Below the pieces are notes generated by a model. That model made no database searches and had not been told where the DNA came from. It was given only the letters and a program-made list of their open reading frames with translations. A program made the translations under genes and the position numbers. From Bacillota bacterium (GTDB taxonomy: Bacteria > Bacillota > Clostridia > Lachnospirales > Lachnospiraceae), in NCBI GenBank assembly GCA_023439505.1, contig JAEXNR010000048.1:1-64000 (forward strand): 64,000 nucleotides of DNA, written 5' to 3'. This document shows positions 8,682 to 17,962 of the stretch, in pieces. Each line of letters begins with the position of its first letter. Position 1 is the first letter of the stretch.

Positions 8682-9050
8682 ATGGTAAATAAAGATTCAA
8701 GATCAGAAATTCGTATTAAGAAACATTTAAAAATCCGTAATCGTTTCACAGGAACTCCTGAGAGACCGCGTTTGGCTGTATTTAGAAGCAACAATCATAT
8801 GTATGCACAGATTATTGACGATACAGTCGGAAATACTCTGGTTGCTGCCTCCACACTTCAAAAGGATGTTAAAGCTGAGCTTAGTAAGACAAATGATGTT
8901 GCAGCTGCAGCATACTTAGGAACTGTCATTGCTAAGAAAGCAATGGAAAAGGGAATTAAGAATGTAGTTTTTGACAGAGGCGGCTTTATATATCAGGGTA
9001 AGATCAAAGCGTTGGCAGATGCAGCTCGTGAAGCTGGTCTGGAATTCTAG
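8682..9050 (+). CDS. rplR: 50S ribosomal protein L18
   Basis: 122 residues (RIKKHLKIRNRFTGTPERPRL near the start, FDRGGFIYQGKIKALADAAREAGL at the end), a complete 5S rRNA-binding L18. Confidence 0.97.
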   Translation: MVNKDSRSEIRIKKHLKIRNRFTGTPERPRLAVFRSNNHMYAQIIDDTVGNTLVAASTLQKDVKAELSKTNDVAAAAYLGTVIAKKAMEKGIKNVVFDRGGFIYQGKIKALADAAREAGLEF

Positions 9051-9066
9051 GTAAGGAGGATAATAA

Positions 9067-9576
9067 ATGAAACGTACAATCGTTGATCCAAGTCAACTTG
9101 AATTAGAAGATAAAGTAGTATCAATCAAGCGTGTAACTAAGGTTGTAAAAGGTGGACGTAACTTCAGATTTACAGCATTGGTCGTTGTTGGTGACAAAAA
9201 CGGACACGTTGGTGCAGGCTTAGGAAAAGCAACTGAAATTCCGGAAGCAATTCGTAAAGGAAAAGAAGATGCGATTAAGAAATTGATCAGTCTGCCAATT
9301 GATGAGAACGGAAGTGTTCCTCATGACTTTATCGGCAAGTTCGGTAGTGCTACTGTTTTATTAAAGCGTTCACCTGAAGGTACTGGTGTAATCGCAGGCG
9401 GCCCTGCTCGTAATGTTCTTGAGCTTGCAGGATTTAAAAATATCCGTACGAAATCACTTGGTTCCAACAATAAGCAGAATGTTGTACTTGCTACTATTGA
9501 AGGATTAAGCCAATTAAAGACTCCTGAAGAAGTAGCGAAGCTTCGTGGCATTCCTGTAGAGCAGCTTTTAAAATAG
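9067..9576 (+). CDS. rpsE: 30S ribosomal protein S5
   Basis: 169 residues with the double-stranded RNA-binding N-terminal domain (VVSIKRVTKVVKGGRNFRF) and the S5 C-terminal domain. S5 shapes decoding accuracy and mRNA unwinding at the entry site. Confidence 0.97.
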   Translation: MKRTIVDPSQLELEDKVVSIKRVTKVVKGGRNFRFTALVVVGDKNGHVGAGLGKATEIPEAIRKGKEDAIKKLISLPIDENGSVPHDFIGKFGSATVLLKRSPEGTGVIAGGPARNVLELAGFKNIRTKSLGSNNKQNVVLATIEGLSQLKTPEEVAKLRGIPVEQLLK

Positions 9577-9609
9577 TAACTGGTCGAGATGTTATTATTT
9601 ATAGCAAGT

Positions 9610-9641
9610 GAATTGTCAGACCCCCATCGGGCTGTCAATTC
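9610..9641 (+). promoter_or_regulatory. Hairpin before rpmD
   Basis: GAATTGTCAG (9610-9619) pairs with CTGTCAATTC (9632-9641) with one mismatch, and an inner CCC/GGG pair extends the stem. TCTTGT follows, a weak U tract. It may be an attenuator or mRNA-processing hairpin between rpsE and rpmD. Confidence 0.4.
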
Positions 9642-9667
9642 TCTTGTATATCAATGGAGGTATCAAA

Positions 9668-9850
9668 ATGGCAGATAAATTAAAGATTACATTAGTGAAA
9701 TCTACGATCGGCGCCATTCCTAAGCACAGAGCAACTGTTAAGGCACTCGGTTTAAATAAGCTTCATAAAACTGTTGAGATGCCTAATAATGCTGCAGTTA
9801 AAGGAATGATCGATCAGGTAAAACACTTGGTTAAGGTGGAAGAAATATAA
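9668..9850 (+). CDS. rpmD: 50S ribosomal protein L30
   Basis: 60 residues, MADKLKITLVKSTIGAIPKHRATVKALGL. The ATG at 9668 follows GGAGG at 9656-9660; an in-frame ATG at 9608 would add twenty residues unlike L30 and lies over the hairpin, so it is rejected. Confidence 0.96.
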   Translation: MADKLKITLVKSTIGAIPKHRATVKALGLNKLHKTVEMPNNAAVKGMIDQVKHLVKVEEI

Positions 9851-9876
9851 ATTGCTAAAAGAAGGAGGTGCGTACG

Positions 9877-10317
9877 ATGAATCTATCAGAATTGAGACCG
9901 GCAGACGGTTCCAGACAGAGTGATAATTTCAGACGAGGACGCGGTCACGGATCAGGAAACGGTAAGACTGCAGGTTATGGTCATAAAGGACAGAAAGCCC
10001 GTTCCGGAGCTCCCAGAGTAGGATTTGAAGGTGGCCAGATGCCATTATACAGAAGAATTCCTAAGCGTGGTTTCACCAATAGAAATACAAAGGAAATCGT
10101 TGCAGTTAATGTAGATGTATTAAATATTTTTGATGAAGGTGCTATAGTTACAGTTGATTCATTACTGGAAACAGGAATTATCAAGAACCCAAAAGATGGT
10201 GTAAAAATTCTTGGAAATGGAGAATTAACTAAGAAGCTTGATGTCAGAGTTAATGCATTTAGTGCAGGTGCAGTCGAAAAAATACAGGCTCTTGGTGGAA
10301 ATGCTGAGGTGGTCTAA
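9877..10317 (+). CDS. rplO: 50S ribosomal protein L15
   Basis: 146 residues (MNLSELRPADGSRQSDNFRRGRGHGSGNGKTAGYG at the start, cut here by the glycine-rich rRNA-binding tail). ATG at 9877 sits eight bases after GGAGG; the in-frame GTG at 9868 overlaps that site. The stop is immediately followed by the secY ATG. Confidence 0.95.
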   Translation: MNLSELRPADGSRQSDNFRRGRGHGSGNGKTAGYGHKGQKARSGAPRVGFEGGQMPLYRRIPKRGFTNRNTKEIVAVNVDVLNIFDEGAIVTVDSLLETGIIKNPKDGVKILGNGELTKKLDVRVNAFSAGAVEKIQALGGNAEVV

Positions 10318-11640
10318 ATGATAAATACACTACGAAATGCTTTAAAAGTTAAGGATATCAGAAGTAGACTCATTTATACATTCATTTGTTTTTTAGTAAT
10401 AAGACTGGGAACTCTGCTCCCGGCTCCCGTTATTGCAAGGGATGTTACCGCAAAATGGTTTGACACAGATGCCATGGGTTTCTTTAACAGTATTACAGGT
10501 GGATCTTTACAGAATATGTCCATCTTTGCGTTAAGTATTACTCCATACATTACAGCATCCATTATTGTACAGTTGTTGACAATTGCGATTCCTAAGTTGG
10601 AAGAACTTCAAAAAGAAGGCGAAGACGGAAGAAAGAAGATGAACGAGATTTCTCGTTATTTAACCGTTGCGCTTGCTTTTATTGAGTCAATCGCTATGGC
10701 AATCGGATTTGGTAACTCCGGTGCTTTAGAAGGTGGTTTAACTTTTACAAATGTAGTGATTATTGTTACGTCCTTTACAGCAGGCTCGGCATTTCTTATG
10801 TGGATAGGTGAAAGAATCACTCAGTATGGTGTGGGAAATGGTATTTCTATCGTATTGTTAATCAATATTGTATCAAGAATGCCTTCCGATTATATTAATT
10901 TATTTACGGAACATGTAAAGGGAAAACCGGTAGTAACAGCTTTTGTTGCTACGGTTCTGATTGTTGCAATTTCCGTTGCAGTTATCGTTATGGTAATACT
11001 TTTACAGGGTGCCCAGAGAAAAATACCTGTGCAATATGCGAAAAAGGTTCAGGGAAGAAAAATGGTAGGTGGACAAACCTCCCATATTCCTTTAAAAGTA
11101 AATACAGCCGGTGTTATTCCGGTTATCTTTGCTCAGTCTCTGTTATCTTTCCCTATTGTAATTGGACAGTTTTTCGGTGTTCAGCCTGCAAGAGCTTATT
11201 TTTGGCCTAAGGTACTGAAAGTTTTGAATTCCAGAAGCTGGCTTGTCATGGACAGCTGGGGTAATTTTAAATATTCTATCGGTTTGCTGCTTTATATCGG
11301 ACTGATTATTTTCTTTGCTTATTTCTACACTTCAATTACCTTTAATCCGATTGAAGTTGCAAATAATATTAAGAAACAGGGAGGCTTCATTCCCGGTATT
11401 CGTCCCGGTAAACCGACCACAGAATACTTAACCAAAGTACTTAACCATATCATTTTAATTGGTGCAATCGGATTAACAATTGTATGCGTGTTACCAATCC
11501 TCTTCACAGGGGCATTTGGTATTAACTTCAGCTTCGGTGGTACTTCCATGATCATTATCGTGGGTGTTATCATCGAGACAATTACTCAGATTGAATCACA
11601 ATTATTGGTTCGTCACTACAAGGGATTTTTGAATGACTAA
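10318..11640 (+). CDS. secY: Protein translocase subunit SecY
   Basis: 440 residues with about ten hydrophobic segments, the channel of the Sec translocon in the plasma membrane. Recognisable pieces include FFNSITGGSLQNMSIFALSITPYI (plug and TM2 region) and the C-terminal GIRPGKPT loop used by SecA and ribosomes. The start follows the rplO stop with no gap, so the two are probably coupled. Length and order are standard. Confidence 0.97.
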   Translation: MINTLRNALKVKDIRSRLIYTFICFLVIRLGTLLPAPVIARDVTAKWFDTDAMGFFNSITGGSLQNMSIFALSITPYITASIIVQLLTIAIPKLEELQKEGEDGRKKMNEISRYLTVALAFIESIAMAIGFGNSGALEGGLTFTNVVIIVTSFTAGSAFLMWIGERITQYGVGNGISIVLLINIVSRMPSDYINLFTEHVKGKPVVTAFVATVLIVAISVAVIVMVILLQGAQRKIPVQYAKKVQGRKMVGGQTSHIPLKVNTAGVIPVIFAQSLLSFPIVIGQFFGVQPARAYFWPKVLKVLNSRSWLVMDSWGNFKYSIGLLLYIGLIIFFAYFYTSITFNPIEVANNIKKQGGFIPGIRPGKPTTEYLTKVLNHIILIGAIGLTIVCVLPILFTGAFGINFSFGGTSMIIIVGVIIETITQIESQLLVRHYKGFLND

Positions 11641-11662
11641 CTGATATCCAGATATAAATTTC

Positions 11663-11705
11663 AAAAGGCTGTTGCAGATCTGTTATAAATCTGCAACATC
11701 CTTTT
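11663..11705 (+). terminator. Hairpin between secY and adk
   Basis: AAAAGG plus GTTGCAGAT pair with ATCTGCAAC plus CCTTTT to make a long stem with a short loop, then TTTTGTACATTTT. It could end or attenuate transcription between secY and adk. The U tract is interrupted. Confidence 0.6.
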
Positions 11706-11792
11706 GTACATTTTATAAAAGTTACGATTAGATGCATTTACCAGATGAGATGATGAGAAAAAATTCAAAAGCAGTGCAGAAAGAGGTAAAAC

Positions 11793-12434
11793 ATGAAAAT
11801 TATTATGTTGGGAGCACCTGGTGCCGGTAAAGGCACACAAGCCAAAAGATTAGCCGCAAAATACGGTATTCCTCACATTTCAACGGGAGATATCTTCCGT
11901 GCAAATATCAAGAATGGTACAGAACTTGGCAAGAAGGCCAAGGTATACATGGATCAGGGATTATTGGTCCCGGATGAGTTGGTAGTCGATTTGGTGGTAG
12001 ACCGTTTTAAAGAAAAAGACTGTGAAAATGGTTATGTTTTGGACGGTTTTCCAAGAACCATTCCCCAGGCAAAGGCACTGGATGAAGCATTGGAGAAGAA
12101 TCATGATGCAGTAGAATATGCAATTGACGTTGATGTTCCGGATGAGAACATTGTAAGTCGTATGGCCGGAAGAAGGGCCTGTGTAAATTGCGGCGCTACG
12201 TATCATGTTACAACCATTCCTCCCAGACAGGAAGGCGTTTGTGACGTATGCGGAAAGGAATTGGTACTCAGAGAAGATGACAAGCCGGAAACAGTAGAGA
12301 AGCGCCTGAAGGTTTATCATGACCAAACCCAGCCGTTAATTGATTATTACCAGACCAAGGGTATCTTAAGATCAGTAGATGGTACCAGGGATATGGATGT
12401 TGTTTTTGGTGAAATAGTTCAAATTGTAGAATAA
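11793..12434 (+). CDS. adk: Adenylate kinase, zinc-lid form
   Basis: 213 residues. P loop GAPGAGKGTQ (7-16) and the DGFPRT motif mark the ATP/AMP phosphotransfer site. The LID holds two CxxC pairs (CVNC and CDVC), the zinc form usual in Gram-positive bacteria. The enzyme interconverts 2 ADP with ATP and AMP in the cytoplasm. secY-adk-map is the expected order in this cluster. Confidence 0.97.
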   Translation: MKIIMLGAPGAGKGTQAKRLAAKYGIPHISTGDIFRANIKNGTELGKKAKVYMDQGLLVPDELVVDLVVDRFKEKDCENGYVLDGFPRTIPQAKALDEALEKNHDAVEYAIDVDVPDENIVSRMAGRRACVNCGATYHVTTIPPRQEGVCDVCGKELVLREDDKPETVEKRLKVYHDQTQPLIDYYQTKGILRSVDGTRDMDVVFGEIVQIVE

Positions 12435-12477
12435 ATATGCTTGATAAGTAAAGTTTAATTGAAAGGAAGAGATTGTA

Positions 12478-13248
12478 TTGTCTATTAGTATTAAGTCTGA
12501 GAAAGAAATTGAACTCATGAGAGAATCCGGACGAATTCTTGCATTGGTTTTAGAAGAGGTATCAAATATGGTACAGCCGGGAATTTCTACGCTGGAGATT
12601 GATGAAAAGTGCTTCGATTTAATTAAAGGATATGACTGTATTCCTTCCTTTCTTAATTATAACGGATACCCTGCCTCAATTTGCGTTTCAGTGAATAATG
12701 AAGTGGTCCATGGGATTCCTCATAAGAACCGCATTCTGCGGGAAGGTGATATTGTGAGTCTGGATTGTGGTGTCATCTATCAGGGCTTTCATTCCGATGC
12801 AGCAAGGACCTTACCCGTCGGTAAAATATCTGCTGAAGCCAATCAATTGATTGAAGTCACGAAACAAAGCTTTTACGAAGGTATAAAGCTGGCAAAAGTT
12901 GGTCATCATTTACATGAGATTTCGGAAGCGATACAGTCCTATGTGGAGGCGCACGGCTACTCGGTGGTCAGAGACCTGGTGGGACATGGAATAGGAAGAA
13001 ATCTTCATGAAGAGCCCCAGATCCCGAATTTCAAACAAAGGCGCAGAGGACCCGCACTGGAAAAGGGAATGACCTTAGCCATTGAGCCAATGGTGAATGA
13101 AGGACGATACGATGTGTATTGGATGGATGATGACTGGACTGTAGTGACAGAGGATGGAACACTCTCGGCACATTATGAAAATACCATATTAATTACAGAG
13201 GGTGAGCCTGAGATATTCACAATCAGAAAGCCTGAGAGTAATTCTTAA
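12478..13248 (+). CDS. map: Methionine aminopeptidase, type I
   Basis: 256 residues from a TTG start 13 bases after GAAAGGAAG. The pita-bread metalloprotease ligands are visible: D in LDCGVIYQGFHSDAAR (two aspartates), H in GHGIGRNLHEEP, E in AIEPMV and E in HYENTILITEGEPE. It removes the initiator methionine from new proteins. Confidence 0.96.
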   Translation: MSISIKSEKEIELMRESGRILALVLEEVSNMVQPGISTLEIDEKCFDLIKGYDCIPSFLNYNGYPASICVSVNNEVVHGIPHKNRILREGDIVSLDCGVIYQGFHSDAARTLPVGKISAEANQLIEVTKQSFYEGIKLAKVGHHLHEISEAIQSYVEAHGYSVVRDLVGHGIGRNLHEEPQIPNFKQRRRGPALEKGMTLAIEPMVNEGRYDVYWMDDDWTVVTEDGTLSAHYENTILITEGEPEIFTIRKPESNS

Positions 13249-13359
13249 TATCAGATTGTAACATTTCTTAACGATGGAAATATGATAGTGATAGAATGGT
13301 CAATACGTATTTCCCCGGGATGAAAGAGAAAACTTTCATGTTAAAGGGGATAAACAGGA

Positions 13360-13644
13360 ATGATGGAATTAGAAGTCGGTAATTTTGTAGTTTCGACTGC
13401 GGGTCATGATCTTGGAAATTATTATGTCATAATAAACAAAGATGATGAATATATATATTTAGTGGACGGTAAAATCAAGAGAATCAATCGTCCGAAAAAA
13501 AAGAAGAGGAAGCACATAAGAAAAATAAATTATGTGGATCCATCTCTGACGGAGCTGATCAAAAACAGTACCGTACGGGATGAGGAGATTAAAAGAAGCA
13601 TAAAGTTAAGGTTAAATGGAGATTCAGGTAAGGAGGTTGAGTAA
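13360..13644 (+). CDS. KOW-domain RNA-binding protein, L14e/L6e/L27e-like
   Basis: 94 residues: a KOW-like start (LEVGNFVVSTAGHDLGNYYVIIN) and a basic patch RINRPKKKKRKHIRKINY around residues 45-62. Proteins of this type stand between map and infA in many Clostridia; a ribosome-associated role is assumed from position and is not demonstrated. The stop overlaps the infA start by one base. Confidence 0.85.
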   Translation: MMELEVGNFVVSTAGHDLGNYYVIINKDDEYIYLVDGKIKRINRPKKKKRKHIRKINYVDPSLTELIKNSTVRDEEIKRSIKLRLNGDSGKEVE

Positions 13645-13862
13645 TGTCAAAGACCGATGTTGTTGAAATTGAAGGTACTGTAATTGAGAAATTACCAAAT
13701 GCAATGTTTCAGGTGGAACTTGAAAACGGACATAGAGTATTAGCCCATATCAGCGGTAAGTTAAGAATGAATTTTATTAAAATAGTACCTGGTGATAAGG
13801 TTACTTTGGAGTTATCTCCCTATGATTTAACAAAGGGAAGAATTATCTGGAGAGATAAATAG
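13644..13862 (+). CDS. infA: Translation initiation factor IF-1
   Basis: 72 residues, S1/OB fold (VIEKLPNAMFQVELENGHRVLAHISGKLRMNFIKI). IF-1 occupies the 30S A site during initiation. Translational coupling with the KOW gene is implied by the TAATG overlap. Confidence 0.97.
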   Translation: MSKTDVVEIEGTVIEKLPNAMFQVELENGHRVLAHISGKLRMNFIKIVPGDKVTLELSPYDLTKGRIIWRDK

Positions 13863-14046
13863 TTTGATCAAATTACATGAATTCCCGACAAGAACAAAGT
13901 AATCCTGATCAGTTCTCTTTTGTTTCGATGGATGAATATAGGACAACCTATCGAGGTATAAATCCCAGGATTTGCGCTTCCGGAATAACGATTCCATGAA
14001 TAAAAATTTCAGGAATAAAATTCTTGTCTGTAATTATAAAAATTGC

Positions 14047-14075
14047 TTGCTATTATATTCCTGTGATGGTATAAT
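14047..14075 (+). promoter_or_regulatory. Extended -10 promoter for rpmJ and the alpha operon
   Basis: TTGCTA (14047-14052), 17 bases, then TATAAT (14070-14075) preceded by TGG, an extended -10. It could drive rpmJ, rpsM, rpsK, rpsD, rpoA and rplQ separately from the upstream operon. The 180 bases between infA and this site show no gene. Confidence 0.8.
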
Positions 14076-14109
14076 GATAAGCGGACTTTTTTGAAAGGGG
14101 TGAATTACT

Positions 14110-14223
14110 GTGAAAGTAAGGTCATCAGTGAAACCGATTTGCGAAAAATGCAAAATCATTAAAAGAAAGGGAAGTATCAGAGTGATCTGTGAAAACCCTA
14201 AACACAAACAAAGACAAGGCTAA
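14110..14223 (+). CDS. rpmJ: 50S ribosomal protein L36, zinc form
   Basis: 37 residues from a GTG start (MKVRSSVKPICEKCKIIKRKG...), with zinc ligands CEKC and C-x4-H (CENPKH). AAAGGGGTG lies just upstream. L36 is the smallest 50S protein; this is the cysteine-containing type. Confidence 0.95.
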   Translation: MKVRSSVKPICEKCKIIKRKGSIRVICENPKHKQRQG

Positions 14224-14538
14224 TATGCAATAGTTCGGGTACCTCAAATACTCACCTGTTGTTTTATATATTATAGTTCTTGCTTTTTGTGTTACAATTT
14301 CTGCTATATGGCAGAACCATTGTGATATTGTGAGCGGACACACACGAATGTGTTGTTAAGTTCGCTTTAAGACCTGTGCCGTCATCACAGAGTCTTAGCA
14401 GCAGCTGTATCAGCCTGACTGTCACAATTTAAAGCGGCTGTCGCGGGAAACGTATGTTTCTTTGCGAAAATTAACACTGGAAAGTTGCTTCACCAATTTT
14501 CCTATGTAAACAATATTATTTGGAGGTGTATTAGGCAC
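14224..14538 (+). promoter_or_regulatory. Structured rpmJ-rpsM intergenic leader
   Basis: 315 bases without a gene. The clearest structure is TAAGAC-CTGTG (14368-14378) pairing with CACAG-A-GTCTTA (14386-14397), an 11-bp stem with a single bulge and a 7-base loop. A second ACACAC/GTGT helix closes around 14338-14366. No T tract follows. This looks like an autoregulatory leader of the alpha operon; the ligand is unknown. Confidence 0.5.
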
Positions 14539-14907
14539 ATGGCTCGTATCAGTGGTGTAGATTTACCAAGAGAGAAACGTGTTGAGATTGGACTTACTTA
14601 TATTTATGGTATCGGCAGAGTAAGCTCAAATCGTATTCTTGCTGAAGCAAAAGTGAATCCTGACACACGTGTCAGAGATTTAACTGATGAAGAAGTTGGA
14701 AGAATTCGTGATGTAATTGATGGAACACAGATGGTTGAGGGTGATTTAAGAAGAGAAATCGCTCTTAATATTAAGAGATTACAAGAAATCGGATGTTATA
14801 GAGGAATCCGTCATAGAAAGGGACTTCCGGTTCGTGGTCAAAAAACAAAGACCAATGCCAGAACAAGAAAAGGTCCCAGAAGAACTGTTGCTAACAAGAA
14901 GAAGTAA
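14539..14907 (+). CDS. rpsM: 30S ribosomal protein S13
   Basis: 122 residues starting MARISGVDLPREKRVEIGLTY, with the basic tail RGQKTKTNARTRKGPRRTV that touches the P-site tRNA. The ATG at 14539 replaces an in-frame upstream ATG because S13 always begins at MARI and GGAGG lies at 14522-14526. Confidence 0.97.
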   Translation: MARISGVDLPREKRVEIGLTYIYGIGRVSSNRILAEAKVNPDTRVRDLTDEEVGRIRDVIDGTQMVEGDLRREIALNIKRLQEIGCYRGIRHRKGLPVRGQKTKTNARTRKGPRRTVANKKK

Positions 14908-15077
14908 TTGATTGAACCGCAACATATTTGAATAAAATAATGAGATTATATAGCAGGTACAGATTGAAACCCGACTTATAAAAATCATGTCGGAAATTCA
15001 TCTGGAAGATATCGGATATCATTGAAGATGAAAAGTTATGTTCAATGACTAGATTAATCTAATAGGAGGTTAGTTAG

Positions 15078-15482
15078 ATGGCTAAGAAAATGGCAACAGC
15101 AGCAAAAAAAGTGACAAAGAAGCGTGTGAAGAAAAATGTCGATCGTGGACAGGCACACATTCAGTCATCTTTTAACAATACAATTGTTACGCTGACAGAT
15201 GCAGAAGGTAATGCACTTTCTTGGGCAAGTGCCGGTGGATTAGGCTTTAGAGGTTCAAGAAAATCAACAGCTTATGCAGCACAGATGGCAGCAGAAACAG
15301 CAGCAAAGGCAGCACTTATTCATGGGTTAAAGTCAGTTGAAGTTATGGTTAAAGGACCTGGTCAAGGAAGAGAAGCAGCAATTCGTGCGCTTCAAGCTTG
15401 CGGTATCGAAGTAACAAGTATCAAGGATGTGACTCCAGTTCCTCATAACGGATGCCGTCCACCAAAACGCAGAAGAGTCTGA
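15078..15482 (+). CDS. rpsK: 30S ribosomal protein S11
   Basis: 134 residues with HIQSSFNNTIVTLTDAEGNAL and the C-terminal PVPHNGCRPPKRRRV. S11 forms the platform of the 30S subunit. The 170-base gap from rpsM holds one short CCGAC/GTCGG hairpin (14971-14993). Confidence 0.97.
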   Translation: MAKKMATAAKKVTKKRVKKNVDRGQAHIQSSFNNTIVTLTDAEGNALSWASAGGLGFRGSRKSTAYAAQMAAETAAKAALIHGLKSVEVMVKGPGQGREAAIRALQACGIEVTSIKDVTPVPHNGCRPPKRRRV

Positions 15483-15500
15483 TAGGGAGGTATAAGAACA

Positions 15501-16097
15501 ATGGCAAGAGATATGAGTCCAGTTTTAAAAAGATGTCGTTCCCTTGGTCTGGAACCGGCTTATTTAGGTATCGATAAGAAATCTAACAGAACCTTCTCAA
15601 GAGCAGGAAAGAAGACCAGTGAATATGGTAATCAGTTAAGAGAGAAACAAAAAGCAAAGTTTATTTATGGTATGTTAGAGCAGCCTTTCAGAAATTTATT
15701 TGCGAGAGCGCAGAAAATGAAGAATGGCACTGCAGGTGAAAACCTGATCACATTATTGGAGTTAAGACTTGATAATGCGATGTTCCGTATGGGATATGCC
15801 AGAACAAGAAAAGAAGCAAGACAGATCGTTGATCACAAGCATGTATTAGTTAACGGCAAATGTGTAAACATTCCATCCTACACATTAAAGGCTGGAGATA
15901 CTATCGAAATCAAAGAGAAATTTAAAAATACACAGAGATATAAGGATATCTTTGAGGTTACAGACGGAAGAGCCGTACCGGCATGGCTTGATGCAAACCA
16001 TGAGGGATTTACAGGTGCTGTTAAGGAAATTCCTACAAGAGACCAGATCGATGTTCCGGTAAATGAAGTGCTAATAGTCGAGTTGTATTCCAAATAA
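15501..16097 (+). CDS. rpsD: 30S ribosomal protein S4
   Basis: 198 residues with the S4 RNA-binding fold (LDNAMFRMGYARTRKEARQIVDHKHVLVNGK). It nucleates 30S assembly and commonly represses its own operon. The N terminus lacks the cysteine zinc knuckle seen in some S4 proteins, keeping one C (KRCRSLG). Confidence 0.96.
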   Translation: MARDMSPVLKRCRSLGLEPAYLGIDKKSNRTFSRAGKKTSEYGNQLREKQKAKFIYGMLEQPFRNLFARAQKMKNGTAGENLITLLELRLDNAMFRMGYARTRKEARQIVDHKHVLVNGKCVNIPSYTLKAGDTIEIKEKFKNTQRYKDIFEVTDGRAVPAWLDANHEGFTGAVKEIPTRDQIDVPVNEVLIVELYSK

Positions 16098-16185
16098 TTA
16101 ATCGTATTGTTCGTCTGCTTCATGAGGCGGACTGGTTGGTTATTTAATATAAACAACTCATATAACCCAGAAGGAGGGTCCTGTT

Positions 16186-17145
16186 GTGTTTGATTTTGAA
16201 AAACCCAAAATAGAGATTGCAGAAATTTCCGAAGATAAGAAATTTGGTCGTTTTGTGGTAGAACCTCTGGAGAGAGGCTATGGTACAACCTTAGGCAATT
16301 CTCTCAGAAGAATTATGCTTTCATCCTTACCGGGTTCTGCTGTAAGTCAAATTAAGATTGACGGTGTTGTTCATGAGTTTAGCGTTGTTCCTGGTGTTAA
16401 GGAAGACGTTACTGAAATTATCATGAATATTAAAAGCTTAGCAATCAAGAACACAAGTGATACGAACGAGCCTAAAACCGCATATATCGAGGCTGAGGGT
16501 GAGGTTGTTGTGACAGCAGGAGATATTCAGGCTGACCCGGATATCGAGGTACTTAACCCAGACCAGGTAATCGCAACCTTATGTGGTGGTCCGGATAGCA
16601 GACTTTATATGGAATTGACAATCACAAACGGCAGAGGTTATATCAGTGCAGATAAGAATAAAAATGATGATCTGCCCATCGGTGTAATTCCGATTGATTC
16701 TATCTACACGCCTGTAGAGCGAGTTAATCTTTCCGTTGAAAATACCCGTGTAGGTCAAATTACGGACTATGATAAGCTTACTTTAGATGTATATACCAAT
16801 GGAACTTTGGTTCCGGATGAGGCTGTAAGCTTGGCAGCAAAGGTATTAAGCGAGCATTTGAATTCCTTCATTGATCTATCAGAGCACGCTAAAACTGCGG
16901 AAATCATGGTAGAAAAAGAAGATAATGAGAAAGAGAAGGTTCTTGAGATGAATATAGATGAACTGGAATTATCCGTTCGATCCTATAACTGTCTGAAGAG
17001 AGCCGGAATTAATACCGTTGAAGAACTTACCAATAAGACTGCTGAAGATATGATGAAGGTAAGAAATCTTGGACGTAAGTCTTTGGAAGAAGTACTTGCA
17101 AAATTGAAAGAGCTTGGCTTATCTTTGAACCAAAGCGATGATTGA
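16186..17145 (+). CDS. rpoA: RNA polymerase subunit alpha
   Basis: 319 residues from GTG 16186, seven bases after GGAGGG. The dimerisation domain begins FVVEPLERGYGTTLGNSLRRIML; the C-terminal domain (SVRSYNCLKRAGINTVEEL, KVRNLGRKSLEEV) binds UP elements and activators. Full length and in the usual place between rpsD and rplQ. Confidence 0.97.
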   Translation: MFDFEKPKIEIAEISEDKKFGRFVVEPLERGYGTTLGNSLRRIMLSSLPGSAVSQIKIDGVVHEFSVVPGVKEDVTEIIMNIKSLAIKNTSDTNEPKTAYIEAEGEVVVTAGDIQADPDIEVLNPDQVIATLCGGPDSRLYMELTITNGRGYISADKNKNDDLPIGVIPIDSIYTPVERVNLSVENTRVGQITDYDKLTLDVYTNGTLVPDEAVSLAAKVLSEHLNSFIDLSEHAKTAEIMVEKEDNEKEKVLEMNIDELELSVRSYNCLKRAGINTVEELTNKTAEDMMKVRNLGRKSLEEVLAKLKELGLSLNQSDD

Positions 17146-17184
17146 GATAGAGTTTAAAGCTGAATGATTTAAGGAGGGAACGAA

Positions 17185-17721
17185 ATGGCAGGTTATAGAA
17201 AACTTGGAAGAACCTCAAGCCAGAGAAAGGCTTTGTTGAGAAACCAGGTGACAAATTTATTATATAACGGTAAAATTGTTACAACCGAAGCTAAGGCAAA
17301 AGAAATTCGCAAAATAGCCGAAGGTATGATCGCACTTGCTGTAAAAGAAAGAGATAACTTTGAAACTGTTACTGTAACAGCAAAAGTTGCTCGTAAAGAT
17401 AAAGAAGGCAAAAGAGTGAAAGAAGTTGTAAACGGTAAGAAAGTTACTGTTTTCGATGATGTTCAGAAGACTGTTAAAAAAGACAGCTCTACTCGTCTTC
17501 ATGCAAGAAAGCAAATGATGAAATATCTTTATCCGATTACCGAAGTTCCTACAGAGAATGCCGGTAAGAAGAGAAATACAAAATCAGTCAATTTATCCGA
17601 TAAATTGTTTGAAGAAATTGCTCCAAAGTATGCAAATCGTAACGGTGGCTACACAAGAATTGTTAAGATTGGACCCCGTAAGGGCGATGCAGCGATGGAA
17701 GTGCTGATTGAATTAGTTTAA
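17185..17721 (+). CDS. rplQ: 50S ribosomal protein L17, long form
   Basis: 178 residues against about 120 in E. coli or B. subtilis. The N terminus (YRKLGRTSSQRKALLRNQV) and C terminus (GGYTRIVKIGPRKGDAAMEVLIEL) are canonical. A lysine-rich insertion of roughly 50 residues (about 60-115) sits between; long L17 forms occur in other Clostridia. It is the last gene of the cluster. Confidence 0.95.
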   Translation: MAGYRKLGRTSSQRKALLRNQVTNLLYNGKIVTTEAKAKEIRKIAEGMIALAVKERDNFETVTVTAKVARKDKEGKRVKEVVNGKKVTVFDDVQKTVKKDSSTRLHARKQMMKYLYPITEVPTENAGKKRNTKSVNLSDKLFEEIAPKYANRNGGYTRIVKIGPRKGDAAMEVLIELV

Positions 17722-17736
17722 TTCATAATAAAGTAC

Positions 17737-17777
17737 AGGGGACGTAATGCTTGTAAAAGTAAACGTCCTCTTTTTTT
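17737..17777 (+). terminator. Terminator of the S10-spc-alpha cluster
   Basis: AGGGGACGT pairs with ACGTCCTCT (one G-U) and is followed directly by seven Ts (17771-17777). A standard Rho-independent terminator after rplQ. Confidence 0.88.
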
Positions 17778-17832
17778 ATATCAGAGTATCATATTAAAAT
17801 TATATGAATTTAGATAACTGAGGTTTATTTAC

Positions 17833-17860
17833 TTGTAGTTTTAAAGATATGTGGTATAAT
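17833..17860 (+). promoter_or_regulatory. Promoter for ecfA1-ecfA2-ecfT
   Basis: TTGTAG (17833-17838), a 16-base spacer and TATAAT (17855-17860) with an upstream TGG, an extended -10. It stands between the rplQ terminator and ecfA1. Confidence 0.75.
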
Positions 17861-17962
17861 ACGATTATTATTTTCAGGGAACAAAACAGTAAATGCTATT
17901 TCATAGAGGGATAGTCATCTGCTTATCATATAAATTGTATTGAGTAAGAAAGAGGATACGCC

